From UBA1450 sp964452355 (GTDB lineage: Bacteria > Patescibacteriota > Microgenomatia > UBA1406 > GWC2-37-13), in NCBI GenBank assembly GCA_964452355.1, contig CAYVKV010000010.1:1-30505 (forward strand): DNA of 30,505 nucleotides, read 5' to 3'. How positions within the stretch are numbered: position 1 is the first letter of the stretch; each line of letters begins with the position of its first letter. The notes under the pieces were generated by a model. That model saw only the letters and a list, made by a program, of their open reading frames with translations. It did no database searches and was not told where the DNA came from. Of this stretch, positions 20,645 to 29,289 are shown one piece after another. The translations under genes and the position numbers were made by a program.

Positions 20645-22702
20645 ATGCTTTCTACTTCAATAGATCGGCTCCCAAAAACTGCTTCACGCACGACTCAACG
20701 ACTTCATGCAATCGGAGTGCATACCTATGAAGATTTGCTGCATTATTATCCGTTCAGATACAATGATTTCTCAGTTGTTTCACCGATTGGTCAGGTGCAA
20801 CCGGGGGAAACCGTGACCATTCGAGGGACGTTGGAATCGATCAAAGTTGTGCCAACCCGAAGCAGAATCACCATCCAAAAAGCAGTACTTCGCGATGATA
20901 CCGGAAAAATAGAACTTATTTGGTACAACCAACCTTATTTATCAAACGTATTGGAACATGCCAACTGCGTCTCCGCGTCAGGGATTATTGAATCGTTTGG
21001 GAAAGCCGTCGTCATGAAGCCGGTGGAGTATGAACCACTTGAATTTATTGACGCAGAGACTAAACACACCGGAAGAATTGTGCCAGTGTACCCATCGGTA
21101 TATGGACTTTCTTCAAAAACGATTCGAGACAAAGTCTGCCACGCGCTTGATGCAGTATTTGAAAACCCCGAAAACTCAATTGAATTTATTCCCGATGATA
21201 TTTTGAAGGAAAGCGGTTTGATCAGTCTGGATCAGGCGATAAAAACCATTCATCAGCCGACAAAAATAAGTGATGTGGAGATTGCAAGAAAACGTCTGGG
21301 GTTTGATGAATTGTTTATTCGCATTCTTTCGTCTAAATTGATAAAGAAGCGGTGGTCAAAAGAAGAAACGACCGCACCAATCCATCTGACTGAAAAGCAA
21401 AAAAATGATGTCAAAAAATTTATCGAACGTCTCCCTTTTACGCTTACGACCGCACAACTGCGTGCAACTCATGAAATATTGAGCGATCTTCAAAAACCAA
21501 ACCCCATGAACAGATTTCTGCAGGGTGATGTCGGATCGGGAAAAACGGTGGTTGCAGCAATTGCCGCATATGCCGCATATTTGGATCGAAAACAAACATT
21601 GATCATGGCACCTACCGAAATACTTGCGCTCCAACATTTTGCCACCATTTCCACGCTCATGAAGGGTTTGGATATCAAAGTCGCACTTCAAACGGGGTCT
21701 CACAAAGATATTGTTTCAAAAAAAACCGCATCGTCTTTTGATATCATCATCGGAACGCACGCTCTCATCTCCGCAAAATATGATTTTCGAGATGTCGGAT
21801 TTGTCGTCATTGACGAACAGCATCGATTTGGCGTCAAACAACGGGCACTTCTTAAGGAAAAGGGGATAAACCCCCATCTTTTGACCATGACCGCAACCCC
21901 AATCCCCCGAACGGTGTCTCTCACGCTTTATAGCGAACTCGATCTTTCAACGATTGATGAGCTTCCCAAAGGACGAAAGAAAATAAAAACATTTGTCACG
22001 CCACCGGCAAAGAGGAGCGCGGGATATCAGTGGATTGCAAAGCAAATCACGGAACTAAAAATTCAGGCCTACATCATCTGTCCGCTCATTGAAACCTCTG
22101 AACACGAATCAATGACTTCGATAAAAGCGGCAAAAGAAGAGTACGAACACCTCAAGAAAAACATATTTCCGTCTCTCAATGTGGCGCTTCTGCATGGAAA
22201 AATGAAAGCAAAAGAAAAAGAGGAGGTTATGAATCAATTTAATAAGGGATTATTTGATATTTTGGTTTCAACATCGGTGGTTGAAGTGGGGGTAGATGTA
22301 CCAAATGCGACCATTATGCTTATTGAAGGCGCCGAACGGTTTGGCCTCGCCCAACTTCATCAACTGCGCGGGAGAGTGGGGCGTGCCGAAAAACAGTCAT
22401 ACTGTCTTTTATTTACCTCTCCTCAACAGTGGAAAAGTTCTCGATTGAAGTTTTTTGCACAAACGACATCGGGGCTCGAACTTTCTGAATACGATCTGAA
22501 ACTCAGAGGTCCGGGAGAAATTTACGGGACCGAGCAACATGGATACTCAGATTTGAAGATTGCCGATCTGACCGATACAAAGCTTGTCTTTGAAGCGAAA
22601 AAGGCAGTTGATCGTTTTTTGAAAAAATATTCAATTGATAAAATACCCCATTTGAAACGGATTATTGATTCGTATCAACTCAATCTTATTGATAAAAATT
22701 AG
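20645..22702 (+). CDS. recG: ATP-dependent DNA helicase RecG
   Basis: RecG remodels stalled replication forks and branch-migrates Holliday junctions. The 685-residue protein has the N-terminal wedge/OB domain (about 1-180, with DLLHYYPFRYNDFS and VTIRGTLESIK). The superfamily 2 motor has Walker A GDVGSGKT (about 294-301), DEQHRFGVKQR (motif II, about 389), TMTATPIPRT (motif III), STSVVEVGVDVPNA (motif V) and QLRGRVGR (motif VI). The C-terminal part has YDLKLRGPGEIYGTEQHG. The length is normal for RecG. It precedes rpmF, nusB, rnc and rpsP on the same strand. Confidence 0.97.
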   Translation: MLSTSIDRLPKTASRTTQRLHAIGVHTYEDLLHYYPFRYNDFSVVSPIGQVQPGETVTIRGTLESIKVVPTRSRITIQKAVLRDDTGKIELIWYNQPYLSNVLEHANCVSASGIIESFGKAVVMKPVEYEPLEFIDAETKHTGRIVPVYPSVYGLSSKTIRDKVCHALDAVFENPENSIEFIPDDILKESGLISLDQAIKTIHQPTKISDVEIARKRLGFDELFIRILSSKLIKKRWSKEETTAPIHLTEKQKNDVKKFIERLPFTLTTAQLRATHEILSDLQKPNPMNRFLQGDVGSGKTVVAAIAAYAAYLDRKQTLIMAPTEILALQHFATISTLMKGLDIKVALQTGSHKDIVSKKTASSFDIIIGTHALISAKYDFRDVGFVVIDEQHRFGVKQRALLKEKGINPHLLTMTATPIPRTVSLTLYSELDLSTIDELPKGRKKIKTFVTPPAKRSAGYQWIAKQITELKIQAYIICPLIETSEHESMTSIKAAKEEYEHLKKNIFPSLNVALLHGKMKAKEKEEVMNQFNKGLFDILVSTSVVEVGVDVPNATIMLIEGAERFGLAQLHQLRGRVGRAEKQSYCLLFTSPQQWKSSRLKFFAQTTSGLELSEYDLKLRGPGEIYGTEQHGYSDLKIADLTDTKLVFEAKKAVDRFLKKYSIDKIPHLKRIIDSYQLNLIDKN

Positions 22703-22766
22703 ATTGAGAATCCTATTGTTTTGAGGATGGGTACGTGGTATTATTAGGTCTTGTTATATTTGTGAA

Positions 22767-22778
22767 TACAGTTGTCTT
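22767..22778 (+). promoter_or_regulatory. possible -10 of rpmF
   Basis: TACAGT (22767-22772) ends 6 nt before ATG 22779. The -35 at 17 nt (TTAGGT) is poor. Confidence 0.35.
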
Positions 22779-22934
22779 ATGGCTCCTCAACCAAAACGAA
22801 AACATTCGAAAGCGAGAAAAGGAAAACGAATTCTTGCACGTAAACAGGAAAATTCATTGCCACAACTTGTTGTGTGTAAAAACTGTGGAAAACGCAAACT
22901 TGCGCAGCAAATTTGTAAAAACTGTAATAAATAA
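22779..22934 (+). CDS. rpmF: 50S ribosomal protein L32
   Basis: A 51-residue frame reads MAPQPKRKHSKARKGKR, then a Cys-rich end (VVCKNCGKRKLAQQICKNC). This is the L32 pattern of a basic N terminus and a zinc ribbon with two CxxC pairs. L32 is a small 50S subunit protein. An overlapping 68-codon frame at 22735-22941 covers the same DNA but is meaningless. The gene lies 76 nt after recG and 27 nt before nusB. Confidence 0.93.
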   Translation: MAPQPKRKHSKARKGKRILARKQENSLPQLVVCKNCGKRKLAQQICKNCNK

Positions 22935-22961
22935 CCGATAGTCACTTCTCTTTAACGCCAT

Positions 22962-23342
22962 ATGGACATACGTCATTCAAAACGGCTCCACATTGTTCAA
23001 AATCTGTATGCACTCTGCTTTGTAAGTGACGACCTGACTCAGGTTCTTCCTCATAAAGATGATGTAACAACCAAAGAAATCATCACTCATCTTGATCAAA
23101 TTGATCATCACATTCAGAAACATGCCCCAAAATACCCGTTGGATAAAATTGCAAAAATTGACAAAAGTATATTGCGCCTTGCCATTTATGAACTTTTGAT
23201 TGAGAGAAAAGAACCAATCAAAGTGGTTATCAACGAGGCTATTGAACTTGCGAAGGAATTGGGAAATGAACGTTCATACGCATTTATTAATGCAGTACTT
23301 GGATCAATCAATGCCGAAACAACTGCCACTTCAAAAATATGA
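22962..23342 (+). CDS. nusB: transcription antitermination factor NusB
   Basis: NusB with NusE/S10 binds boxA RNA and supports rRNA antitermination. The 126-residue all-helical protein has the family pattern: an N-terminal RHSKRLHIVQNLYALCF, then DKIAKIDKSILRLAIYELL, EPIKVVINEAIELAKELGN and SYAFINAVLGSI. Its last four bases overlap the rnc start (ATGA), so the two genes are translationally coupled. It follows rpmF by 27 nt without a promoter of its own. Confidence 0.95.
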   Translation: MDIRHSKRLHIVQNLYALCFVSDDLTQVLPHKDDVTTKEIITHLDQIDHHIQKHAPKYPLDKIAKIDKSILRLAIYELLIERKEPIKVVINEAIELAKELGNERSYAFINAVLGSINAETTATSKI

Positions 23343-24028
23343 ATCCCAAAAGAAACCAGCTAGAAAAGCAGATCGGAATCACCATTTCGGATAAAAAACT
23401 GCTTGAAAATGTCTTTGTGCATCGATCGTACCTCAATGAAGTAAAAGATTTTGAACTTCCCTCAAATGAGAAGCTTGAGTTTTTGGGAGATAGCGTACTC
23501 TCCCTTTCGACCTCAATTTATTTGTATCGCAACTATTCTGATCTTCACGAGGGAGATTACACTGATATAAAAGCCTCCATTGTCCGAACGGAAAGCCTGG
23601 CTCAGGTCGCTCGAGAGCTTTCACTTGGGCAGTATTTGTATTTGTCAAAAGGGGAAGAAAAAGGTGAGGGAAGAGACAAAACAAATATTTTGGCAGATCT
23701 TTTTGAAGCGCTTATTGCAGGAATTTTTATCGATAAGGGATTCGATACCGCGTATGATTTTATCGTCAAGTATCTCTTTTCAAAACGACTTGATGAGATC
23801 ATAAAAAAGAAGTTGTATTTATCTCCAAAAAGTCGTCTGCAGGAGATAAGTCAAGCAAAATTTAGAGAACTGCCAACCTACAAACTTACTGCATCAGATG
23901 GTCCTGAACACAAAAAATCATTTACCGTTGATGTTTTTTTAAAAAATAACAAAGTAGGTTCGGGTTTTGGAAAATCAAAAAAACAAGCTGAAGAACTTGC
24001 CGCGCAAAATGCACTGGATAATTTATAG
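23339..24028 (+). CDS. rnc: ribonuclease III
   Basis: RNase III cleaves double-stranded RNA, including rRNA precursors. The 229-residue protein contains the catalytic signature NEKLEFLGDSVLSL (43-56; Glu47 and Asp51). The second acidic pair is in DLFEALIAGIFID (Asp120, Glu123). A C-terminal double-stranded RNA-binding domain (about 155-229) has SPKSRLQEISQAK and GFGKSKKQAEELAAQNAL. The domains and length are normal. The start overlaps the nusB stop. Confidence 0.96.
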   Translation: MNPKRNQLEKQIGITISDKKLLENVFVHRSYLNEVKDFELPSNEKLEFLGDSVLSLSTSIYLYRNYSDLHEGDYTDIKASIVRTESLAQVARELSLGQYLYLSKGEEKGEGRDKTNILADLFEALIAGIFIDKGFDTAYDFIVKYLFSKRLDEIIKKKLYLSPKSRLQEISQAKFRELPTYKLTASDGPEHKKSFTVDVFLKNNKVGSGFGKSKKQAEELAAQNALDNL

Positions 24029-24073
24029 TTTGCGCTTTATAATAACGTTTTAAGAATCTTATAATTAACTCTT

Positions 24074-24325
24074 ATGGCAGTCACACTTAGATTAATGCGC
24101 TTTGGAAAAAGAAAGCAACCGTTTTATCGCATTGTCGTCCTTGATAAGCGAAAGAAACGAGATGGTGCATATATTGAAAACATTGGTGTTTACAATCCTT
24201 TTTTGGCAGATAAAAATATTGATATAATCAAAGAACGTTTTGAATTTTGGCAGCAAAAAGGCGCACAGATTTCGGAAGGACTCCAAAGACTTATCTCAAA
24301 CCCGAAAAGAATAAACTTCAAATAA
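24074..24325 (+). CDS. rpsP: 30S ribosomal protein S16
   Basis: S16 is an early-binding protein of the small subunit. The 83-residue sequence starts MAVTLRLMRFGKRKQPFYRI and continues VVLDKRKKRDGAYIENIGVYNP, the family hallmark. A TATAAT at 24060-24065 ends 8 nt before the ATG, so rpsP may have its own promoter besides read-through from rnc (45-nt gap). It converges on the pilO-like gene with only 7 nt between the stops and no visible terminator. Confidence 0.96.
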   Translation: MAVTLRLMRFGKRKQPFYRIVVLDKRKKRDGAYIENIGVYNPFLADKNIDIIKERFEFWQQKGAQISEGLQRLISNPKRINFK

Positions 24326-24332
24326 CCGTGTC

Positions 24333-24956
24333 TTACAGCTCTTCTTCTATAGATTTTATAAACTCAATATCTTCGGTTGAAATAATATTTGATCCTGAAG
24401 TGTCACTTGAAAGAGTGGTATCTGATGCGGCATGAAACATGTTTACGATAAATGTTGTTGATTCCAAACCCTCACGAGAATATTCCAATTTCTCATTGGT
24501 GATAAGCCTGCCGCCAGAATAGCGATAATTTTCAAAAAGAGTTTCGATTGATTCCTTTGTTCCTGAAATGGTGAGGGTTAATGACATTTTTTCTTCTGTT
24601 GTTTCAGGAAGATTAATACTATACGACTCAACATTCACTCCCATACGATCCTCAAGTTGCTCAAGGGTGGAAATAACCTGAAAATACGTCTCGCTGTCTG
24701 GGATCATTTTATCAAGTATCGCATTGTATTCAGAAATATTGTCTTCCAATAAATCCTTATTATTTTTAATGAGAAGCGACGAAGATTTCAGTTGATCAAT
24801 TTCAGCTTTCAGAGCTTGTGTTTCCGAATATACCCCATAAATCTTATACCCAAGATAGACAAGAAATAGGATAAATACAATATCAAGAAGTACAAAAAGT
24901 ACGACAGAAATATATTTTTTGCTTATGAGTAATTTAAACTTGTCTGCAATTTCCAT
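24333..24956 (-). CDS. pilO: PilO-like pilus assembly protein
   Basis: The 207-residue protein has a short cytoplasmic N terminus and one TM segment (about 18-40, VVLFVLLDIVFILFLVYLG). A coiled-coil part follows (SETQALKAEIDQLKSSSLL, about 48-85), then a small alpha/beta domain with SYSINLPETTEEKMSLTLTI and GTKESIETLFENYR. This is the PilO/GspM-like layout. PilO pairs with PilN in the inner-membrane alignment complex of type IV pili. It is the last gene of the minus-strand pilus operon, 1 nt after the pilN-like gene. The acidic tail (EDIEFIKSIEEEL) is unusual. The assignment depends partly on gene order. Confidence 0.82.
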   Translation of the reverse strand: MEIADKFKLLISKKYISVVLFVLLDIVFILFLVYLGYKIYGVYSETQALKAEIDQLKSSSLLIKNNKDLLEDNISEYNAILDKMIPDSETYFQVISTLEQLEDRMGVNVESYSINLPETTEEKMSLTLTISGTKESIETLFENYRYSGGRLITNEKLEYSREGLESTTFIVNMFHAASDTTLSSDTSGSNIISTEDIEFIKSIEEEL

Positions 24957-24957
24957 A

Positions 24958-25515
24958 CTACTTGAGTGATTTCATAACACCATTAAATTTCAATGAATAC
25001 TCAGCTACATTTTGTCCGATATCAAATGATTCAAGCGTTAATGAATCAAAATGCTCAAGAACTTCCGGTTGCTCAAAAAAAGCCAACATTTGAATTCCTT
25101 CTTCATAGGTTGAGGCGGAGAGTGAAAAGTTCACCACATGAGTATTTTCTATAGAAAAGGATACGATATTGTCGGTCATGCCAACGGGTTCAACGATCGA
25201 AAGAAGAGTTTGATAGTATCGGTATCCTTCCGCATCAGTACTGATATATGTTTTTAACAGTGCAAATTTGTGTACAAAATGTTGAATTTCTTGGTTAAAT
25301 GATTGGTTGGCCAATACATATCTGTTATAGGAGTTTTTTTTTGTTTTTAAGTCTGCAAGATGTTTGTTCAAGAAGATATACGTGCCAAAAAAAACCACAA
25401 GAGCAACAACTCCAAACAGAAGAACTCCGTATGTAACTCGTTTTCCATACCGTAAATATCTTTTTGCTGTTTGATTATCAATTCGCTGAGAGAATAAATT
25501 AATTCTCCTTTTCAT
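24958..25515 (-). CDS. pilN: PilN-like pilus assembly protein
   Basis: The 185-residue protein begins with MKRRINLFSQ, resembling the conserved N-terminal INLL segment with which PilN binds PilM. One TM segment follows at about 30-52 (YGVLLFGVVALVVFFGTYI), then a periplasmic coiled-coil and alpha/beta region (DLKTKKNSYNRYVLANQS onward). It overlaps the pilM-like stop by 4 nt (ATGA), the usual pilM-pilN coupling. Function: part of the PilMNO inner-membrane platform. Confidence 0.85.
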   Translation of the reverse strand: MKRRINLFSQRIDNQTAKRYLRYGKRVTYGVLLFGVVALVVFFGTYIFLNKHLADLKTKKNSYNRYVLANQSFNQEIQHFVHKFALLKTYISTDAEGYRYYQTLLSIVEPVGMTDNIVSFSIENTHVVNFSLSASTYEEGIQMLAFFEQPEVLEHFDSLTLESFDIGQNVAEYSLKFNGVMKSLK

Positions 25516-26525
25516 CGTAGATGGGTTGCTATAACTGGTATAAACGTTGAAAGCATGTGTGAAAAAGTCTGTGTTATCGGGTTTGGAACAAGAATGCTTG
25601 ACAGGGGAAGCGATTGAGTTGGAAGGGAAACTTTACTCTGAATTGTCTCGTGAAGAAGTGCAATATGACTATCATAGTTGAATAAATAAATATTTTTGAT
25701 TTGCACATTATATTTCTCTTTTGTCATGAGAATTGTTTTTTCAATTTCGGAGATAAGTTCGTTAAATACAGGAAAAATAGTGGCATAAATATTAATACTC
25801 CCTTGTGGATTAAGTCCAATCGTGCTCAGGGCTTCAACTGCCTTGTCGCTGGTGAGATTTGCATTTGCCATAAGATCACGAATGATAATATCAAATCCTA
25901 TTCGAGTCGATCGAGTAATTTGAAAGTAGGGGAAGGGAGGATTCATCACATATATTGAACTTGAGCCAAAACCAAAATTGACGATGATTGACGGTTCTTT
26001 AATAAAAGTGTACACCTCGGATATAAATCTCCCCACCGAACTCAACTCATTTTCAAGCGTTTCCGATTCGATTCCCGCAAGTTCAAGTGTCATGTTAATA
26101 TGGTCTACGATTTTCTTTTGAGCAGCAATAAAAACAATCAGCAACTTGCCATTTTTTAACTTTGAAATGATTTCAAGATCTATATATACATCATCAATTG
26201 GCAAGGGTACAAATTCATCAGCTTGAAGTCTAATTGACTTGACGAGTTCATCTTCCGGCAAATTTGGCATCAGAAGGAGTTGGGAATAGGTAAGTGCATC
26301 GGGAATGACGACATTAGCTCGTGACGCGCCGATATTGAGTTCTTTGCGAAGTTTTGAAAGAAGACTTGCTTGTGCTTTTGCGGACTGCTCAGTGATATTG
26401 GAATAAAAATTGAGTGCCGTTTTGTCATATCCTAAAGAATAGAGTTCAACTTTACCTTTAGAAAGTCCAAGATCTGCCATTCTGGTATATTGTTCGCTGA
26501 TATCAATTGAAAAGGTAGATGACAT
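25512..26525 (-). CDS. pilM: PilM-like cytoplasmic pilus assembly ATPase-fold protein
   Basis: The 337-residue protein has the actin-like/FtsA fold pattern of PilM. It has an N-terminal FSIDISEQYTRMADL, ANVVIPDALTYSQLLLMPNLPEDEL, the IRLQADEFVPLPIDDVYID segment typical of PilM, and PSIIVNFGFGSSSIYV as the second phosphate-binding strand-turn. PilM sits on the cytoplasmic face and binds PilN. The last strand-turn regions are divergent. A weak promoter lies just upstream, so expression may be partly separate from the prepilin genes, whose last stop is 33 nt away. Confidence 0.88.
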   Translation of the reverse strand: MSSTFSIDISEQYTRMADLGLSKGKVELYSLGYDKTALNFYSNITEQSAKAQASLLSKLRKELNIGASRANVVIPDALTYSQLLLMPNLPEDELVKSIRLQADEFVPLPIDDVYIDLEIISKLKNGKLLIVFIAAQKKIVDHINMTLELAGIESETLENELSSVGRFISEVYTFIKEPSIIVNFGFGSSSIYVMNPPFPYFQITRSTRIGFDIIIRDLMANANLTSDKAVEALSTIGLNPQGSINIYATIFPVFNELISEIEKTILMTKEKYNVQIKNIYLFNYDSHIALLHETIQSKVSLPTQSLPLSSILVPNPITQTFSHMLSTFIPVIATHLR

Positions 26526-26561
26526 AGTATTAGCTTATCAAAAAAATGAGGGAAAAATCAA
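26526..26561 (-). promoter_or_regulatory. weak internal promoter before pilM
   Basis: On the minus strand TTGATT (26561-26556), an 18-nt spacer and TGATAAGCT (26540-26532) lie 6 nt before ATG 26525. The -10 hexamer TAAGCT is poor, but the geometry matches other starts in this window. Confidence 0.35.
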
Positions 26562-27163
26562 TTCGGCGTTTGACGGAGTTTTACTTTTGTTTGATAATGC
26601 AATGATACAACTCCTTCTTGAGCTGTCGGAGTGGCATCAACAAAGGTTGCATCAAACGCAAATCCAACCACGGGAAAGAAGTTCACATTTACCAAATCTG
26701 CAGAACGCTTCCGACATTCGATGACAAAATTGGATACTTGAACCTGTACCGAATCATTTAAGCTGATCGAAGTGTCAGAGTAGACCGCAAGTAGTGGCAT
26801 GTAGGTCTGCTGGACAAATAATAGTTGACCTGCGTTTTGCTGAAATGAAAACATATTCGGCGTTGAACTGTCATCCATCGTGAGGTTGAATTCACCAATA
26901 GTATTTGAATACGTAATTCCAGGGGTCACGCATTGGGCGACACCCGCATCGTTTACGATGCCGACAGCGCTCCTTGAAATAGATTCTTTCATATAAGACA
27001 TGATGAGATCCCCTTGTTTTTTCGTTTCCGTCAACCGGTAAATACGCTGTTGCTGCTGCATGATGATGTACACCACGCCAAATACCGTTGGAAGAAGTAT
27101 CGAAAGTACTCCCAAAACAACGATAATTTCAAGTAAGGTAAAACCCTTTTTTCGTTTTATCAT
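26558..27163 (-). CDS. prepilin-like protein (minor pilin, PilW-like size)
   Basis: From ATG 27163, 5 nt after the upstream stop, the protein is 201 residues. The type III signal sequence is MIKRKKG then FTLLEIIVVLGVLS, with Phe at +1 and Glu at +5 after the prepilin-peptidase site. A longer helix and an exported beta-rich domain follow, with one Cys pair (CVTPGITY, FVIECRKR) that may form a disulfide. Its length and position as fourth prepilin gene fit a minor pilin of the PilW/PilJ kind. An alternative start at 27178 overlaps the upstream gene. Confidence 0.85.
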   Translation of the reverse strand: MIKRKKGFTLLEIIVVLGVLSILLPTVFGVVYIIMQQQQRIYRLTETKKQGDLIMSYMKESISRSAVGIVNDAGVAQCVTPGITYSNTIGEFNLTMDDSSTPNMFSFQQNAGQLLFVQQTYMPLLAVYSDTSISLNDSVQVQVSNFVIECRKRSADLVNVNFFPVVGFAFDATFVDATPTAQEGVVSLHYQTKVKLRQTPN

Positions 27164-27168
27164 AGTTA

Positions 27169-27660
27169 CTATTCCCAAACAGAATATACACTGACAACCT
27201 CTTCTGTATAAAGTACCCCTTCATCTTGCCATGACACTCGTATCGTTGCGGTTACCCGCGTTGCCGTTTGCGCCCGATCTTTACTGAGAATTAATTGTCT
27301 TCGAAAAATCAATGGATTTGTCGCAGTTGCCGTTCCTATGCCGGTAAATCCGCATGCGCCCGATGAGAGCGAAGCTAAGGTTGTGGATAGCGCCAAAGCA
27401 TTGTTCACACAGTATGTTGTTCCCGCAACCGTTGAACGATTTTGAAATTGCTCCCAATCCGATTCTCGCTCACCATTGAGCCACTCCTGCGTTTCCTCAG
27501 CAAAATGAGTAGCGAGAATCTTGTGCCGGTCGTGCGTCATGGTAAAAACAAGACGAACGGTATATCCGACCGCAGCCACAAGCACGACACTGAGCATCGA
27601 AGCAAACACAATGACCTCGATAATACTAAATGCCGATTGTGAAGATCTGTTTTTGCACAT
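27169..27660 (-). CDS. prepilin-like protein with Ala at the cleavage site
   Basis: From ATG 27660 the protein is 163 residues: MCKNRSSQSA then FSIIEVIVFASMLSVVLVAA. The +1 Phe and +5 Glu are kept, but the residue before the cut is Ala instead of the usual Gly, a known variant in some minor pilins. The C-terminal domain contains YCVNNALALS and SSGACGF, a likely disulfide. Position and size suit a PilV/GspI-like minor pilin. The ATG is directly adjacent to the stop of the previous gene. Confidence 0.82.
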   Translation of the reverse strand: MCKNRSSQSAFSIIEVIVFASMLSVVLVAAVGYTVRLVFTMTHDRHKILATHFAEETQEWLNGERESDWEQFQNRSTVAGTTYCVNNALALSTTLASLSSGACGFTGIGTATATNPLIFRRQLILSKDRAQTATRVTATIRVSWQDEGVLYTEEVVSVYSVWE

Positions 27661-27661
27661 A

Positions 27662-28162
27662 TCAACAACTAAAAGGATCACTTACAATCACCGTTTGAAT
27701 CGGTGGCACCCGAATAGTAACGCACCTACTGATAGCCGCATTTCTTAAAGTAATACTCAATTCTGGATTTGTACTTTGTCCGGTTGGACTAATAAAATTA
27801 AGAGTTGTATTGCCAACAGGTGAAGTGATTGTCGTATTCTCAAGAGTATAGGTGGTAAGCTGCGTTGTTACTAAATTACAAACAATTTCTTGTCTCAGGG
27901 TATTTGCCGTAGGGTTTATCACCAGATTATAGCTATTAAACGGATTACATGTTGCAACCGGAGATACATCGCGCGCTCGAGCTTTCTGCTTTGTTTCTTC
28001 AATAATACCCACCACAAGATTGACATCAAGGTTCAGTCTCCGTTCATTTACTGAGTTTTTGTAGACATTAACACTCAGTCCGGTGACAATCGCAATGATA
28101 GATATCACTACAATAAGCTCTATCAGTGAAAATCCCTTTTTGAAATCATGCTTATGAGACAT
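27662..28162 (-). CDS. prepilin-like protein (GspH/FimT-like)
   Basis: From ATG 28162 the protein is 166 residues: MSHKHDFKKG then FSLIELIVVISIIAIVTGLS, a standard class III signal with +5 Glu. After the helix come NLVVGIIEETKQKARARDVS and an exported beta-rich part with Cys near YNPFNS-type and CNLVTTQ positions and a terminal SDPFSC. The pattern fits a GspH/FimT-type minor pilin. An upstream in-frame start at 28198 overlaps the preceding gene and is not needed. Confidence 0.83.
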   Translation of the reverse strand: MSHKHDFKKGFSLIELIVVISIIAIVTGLSVNVYKNSVNERRLNLDVNLVVGIIEETKQKARARDVSPVATCNPFNSYNLVINPTANTLRQEIVCNLVTTQLTTYTLENTTITSPVGNTTLNFISPTGQSTNPELSITLRNAAISRCVTIRVPPIQTVIVSDPFSC

Positions 28163-28166
28163 ATTG

Positions 28167-28598
28167 TTATGGTGGAATAATGGTTCCGCTAATAGCATTT
28201 GAGCTCACTTGATACCGCGAGCCTCTTCTTTCAAGATTTACTCGAATCGTATAATCTAAACAAAAATTCAAAGCAGTATTATTGCATCCTGCGGGAAGCC
28301 GCGTGTATTGATATGCCGTTGTCAATCCAGTAAGTGGATCGACTGGAAGGCGATCTATATATCTACCGGTAACAACTTCATTTATGCTGGCAGGATAAAA
28401 TCCACCCCGTTGATTTGAGTGGAATTTTTCAAGAGCTTCTCGCAAGCTATCAACGTCTTGAATTCGCCGATCATCACGCCCCCTTTGAATGTATCCGGAA
28501 TAGGAAGTTGAGCCGATGCCTGCGAGTATCGCCATTATTCCGATCACCACAATAATCTCAACGAGGGAAAATCCGAAGCGATTTCTTTCGTTGCTCAT
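28167..28598 (-). CDS. prepilin-like protein (major-pilin/GspG-like)
   Basis: From ATG 28598 the protein is 143 residues: MSNERNRFG then FSLVEIIVVIGIMAILAGIG. The segment DDRRIQDVDSLREALEKFH and then FYPASINEVVTGRYIDRLPVDPLTG closely follow the GspG/PilE-like pattern, including the conserved Pro-rich 'LP.DP.TG' region. A Cys pair, AGCNNTALNFC, follows. The frame is open 31 codons further upstream, but a perfect TATAAT ends 6 nt before this ATG, so 28598 is the start. This is the best candidate for the main pilin subunit here. Confidence 0.88.
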   Translation of the reverse strand: MSNERNRFGFSLVEIIVVIGIMAILAGIGSTSYSGYIQRGRDDRRIQDVDSLREALEKFHSNQRGGFYPASINEVVTGRYIDRLPVDPLTGLTTAYQYTRLPAGCNNTALNFCLDYTIRVNLERRGSRYQVSSNAISGTIIPP

Positions 28599-28634
28599 AT
28601 ATTCATTATAAATCGAAACGCTGTCAGAAGTAAA
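28599..28634 (-). promoter_or_regulatory. promoter of the first prepilin gene
   Basis: On the minus strand TTTACT (28634-28629), an 18-nt spacer and TATAAT (28610-28605) lie 6 nt before ATG 28598. It would let the pilin genes be transcribed apart from holB. Confidence 0.7.
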
Positions 28635-28647
28635 CTGGTTGAAACGA

Positions 28648-29274
28648 TCAAAGTAACGAAGAGATTTGAAGAACACACTGATCAACCGCAAGTTGCGGAT
28701 TTAGATTATTACTCTTTAAAAGTTGTAACAGTGAAAGTGTTTTCTTTAGAGCAGGTATCGTCCATATTTCACCATTTCTCATTTTTTCTCGAAGTACTGC
28801 CAGGAGTTCCAGAAAAAATACTTCAGCTTCATCCTTTTTTGAAAAGGATATTTTTTTATCAAACAAATATTTTCCGGTAAAATCCTCTATCTTGAACGTC
28901 AATGAAGGCTTGGTTGCAGTGACATTTTTTGCAACAATAATCTTGCACCGAGACTGAATGGTGGGTAAGATTTGACCGATTGAATTAACCTGCAAAGCAA
29001 ATCTAAATATTGATCCCGTTTCTTCAAGGAGTTTTAAGAGCGCATTCTGCGACTCGATTGTAGCTTTCTGGAACGAGTAGAAAATAATTTGTCGTGATGA
29101 TCTCCCCGCATTTACGAGATACTTTCTCAAGGTACGTACTTGATCTATTTGAATATTTTGACCGTTTGGCTCAATGACTATGCAGTTGTTTTCCTCAATA
29201 TCCATTCCCTCTGTTTTAAGAATGGTGTGAAACGTGGGAAGATCGGGTGTTTGGACTAAAATGGGGAGACTCAT
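28648..29274 (-). CDS. holB: DNA polymerase III delta-prime-like subunit
   Basis: The 208-residue protein resembles the AAA+ core of the clamp-loader delta-prime subunit. It has IDQVRTLRKYLVNAG, IIFYSFQKATIESQNALLKLLEE (sensor and box VII region) and LPTIQSRCKIIV (SRC motif). It is short compared with about 330 residues in E. coli, lacks a Walker A loop and has a reduced C terminus, a form common in small genomes. It lies directly upstream of the prepilin genes (49-nt gap) and divergent from pilB. It may equally be a HolB paralogue, so the symbol is tentative. Confidence 0.8.
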   Translation of the reverse strand: MSLPILVQTPDLPTFHTILKTEGMDIEENNCIVIEPNGQNIQIDQVRTLRKYLVNAGRSSRQIIFYSFQKATIESQNALLKLLEETGSIFRFALQVNSIGQILPTIQSRCKIIVAKNVTATKPSLTFKIEDFTGKYLFDKKISFSKKDEAEVFFLELLAVLREKMRNGEIWTIPALKKTLSLLQLLKSNNLNPQLAVDQCVLQISSLL

Positions 29275-29289
29275 ATCAATTACTCTCTA

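Noticed and set aside
22735..22941. 68-codon open frame after recG
   Set aside because: It overlaps rpmF in another frame. The rpmF frame gives a clear L32 protein with two CxxC pairs, and this one gives no sensible protein.
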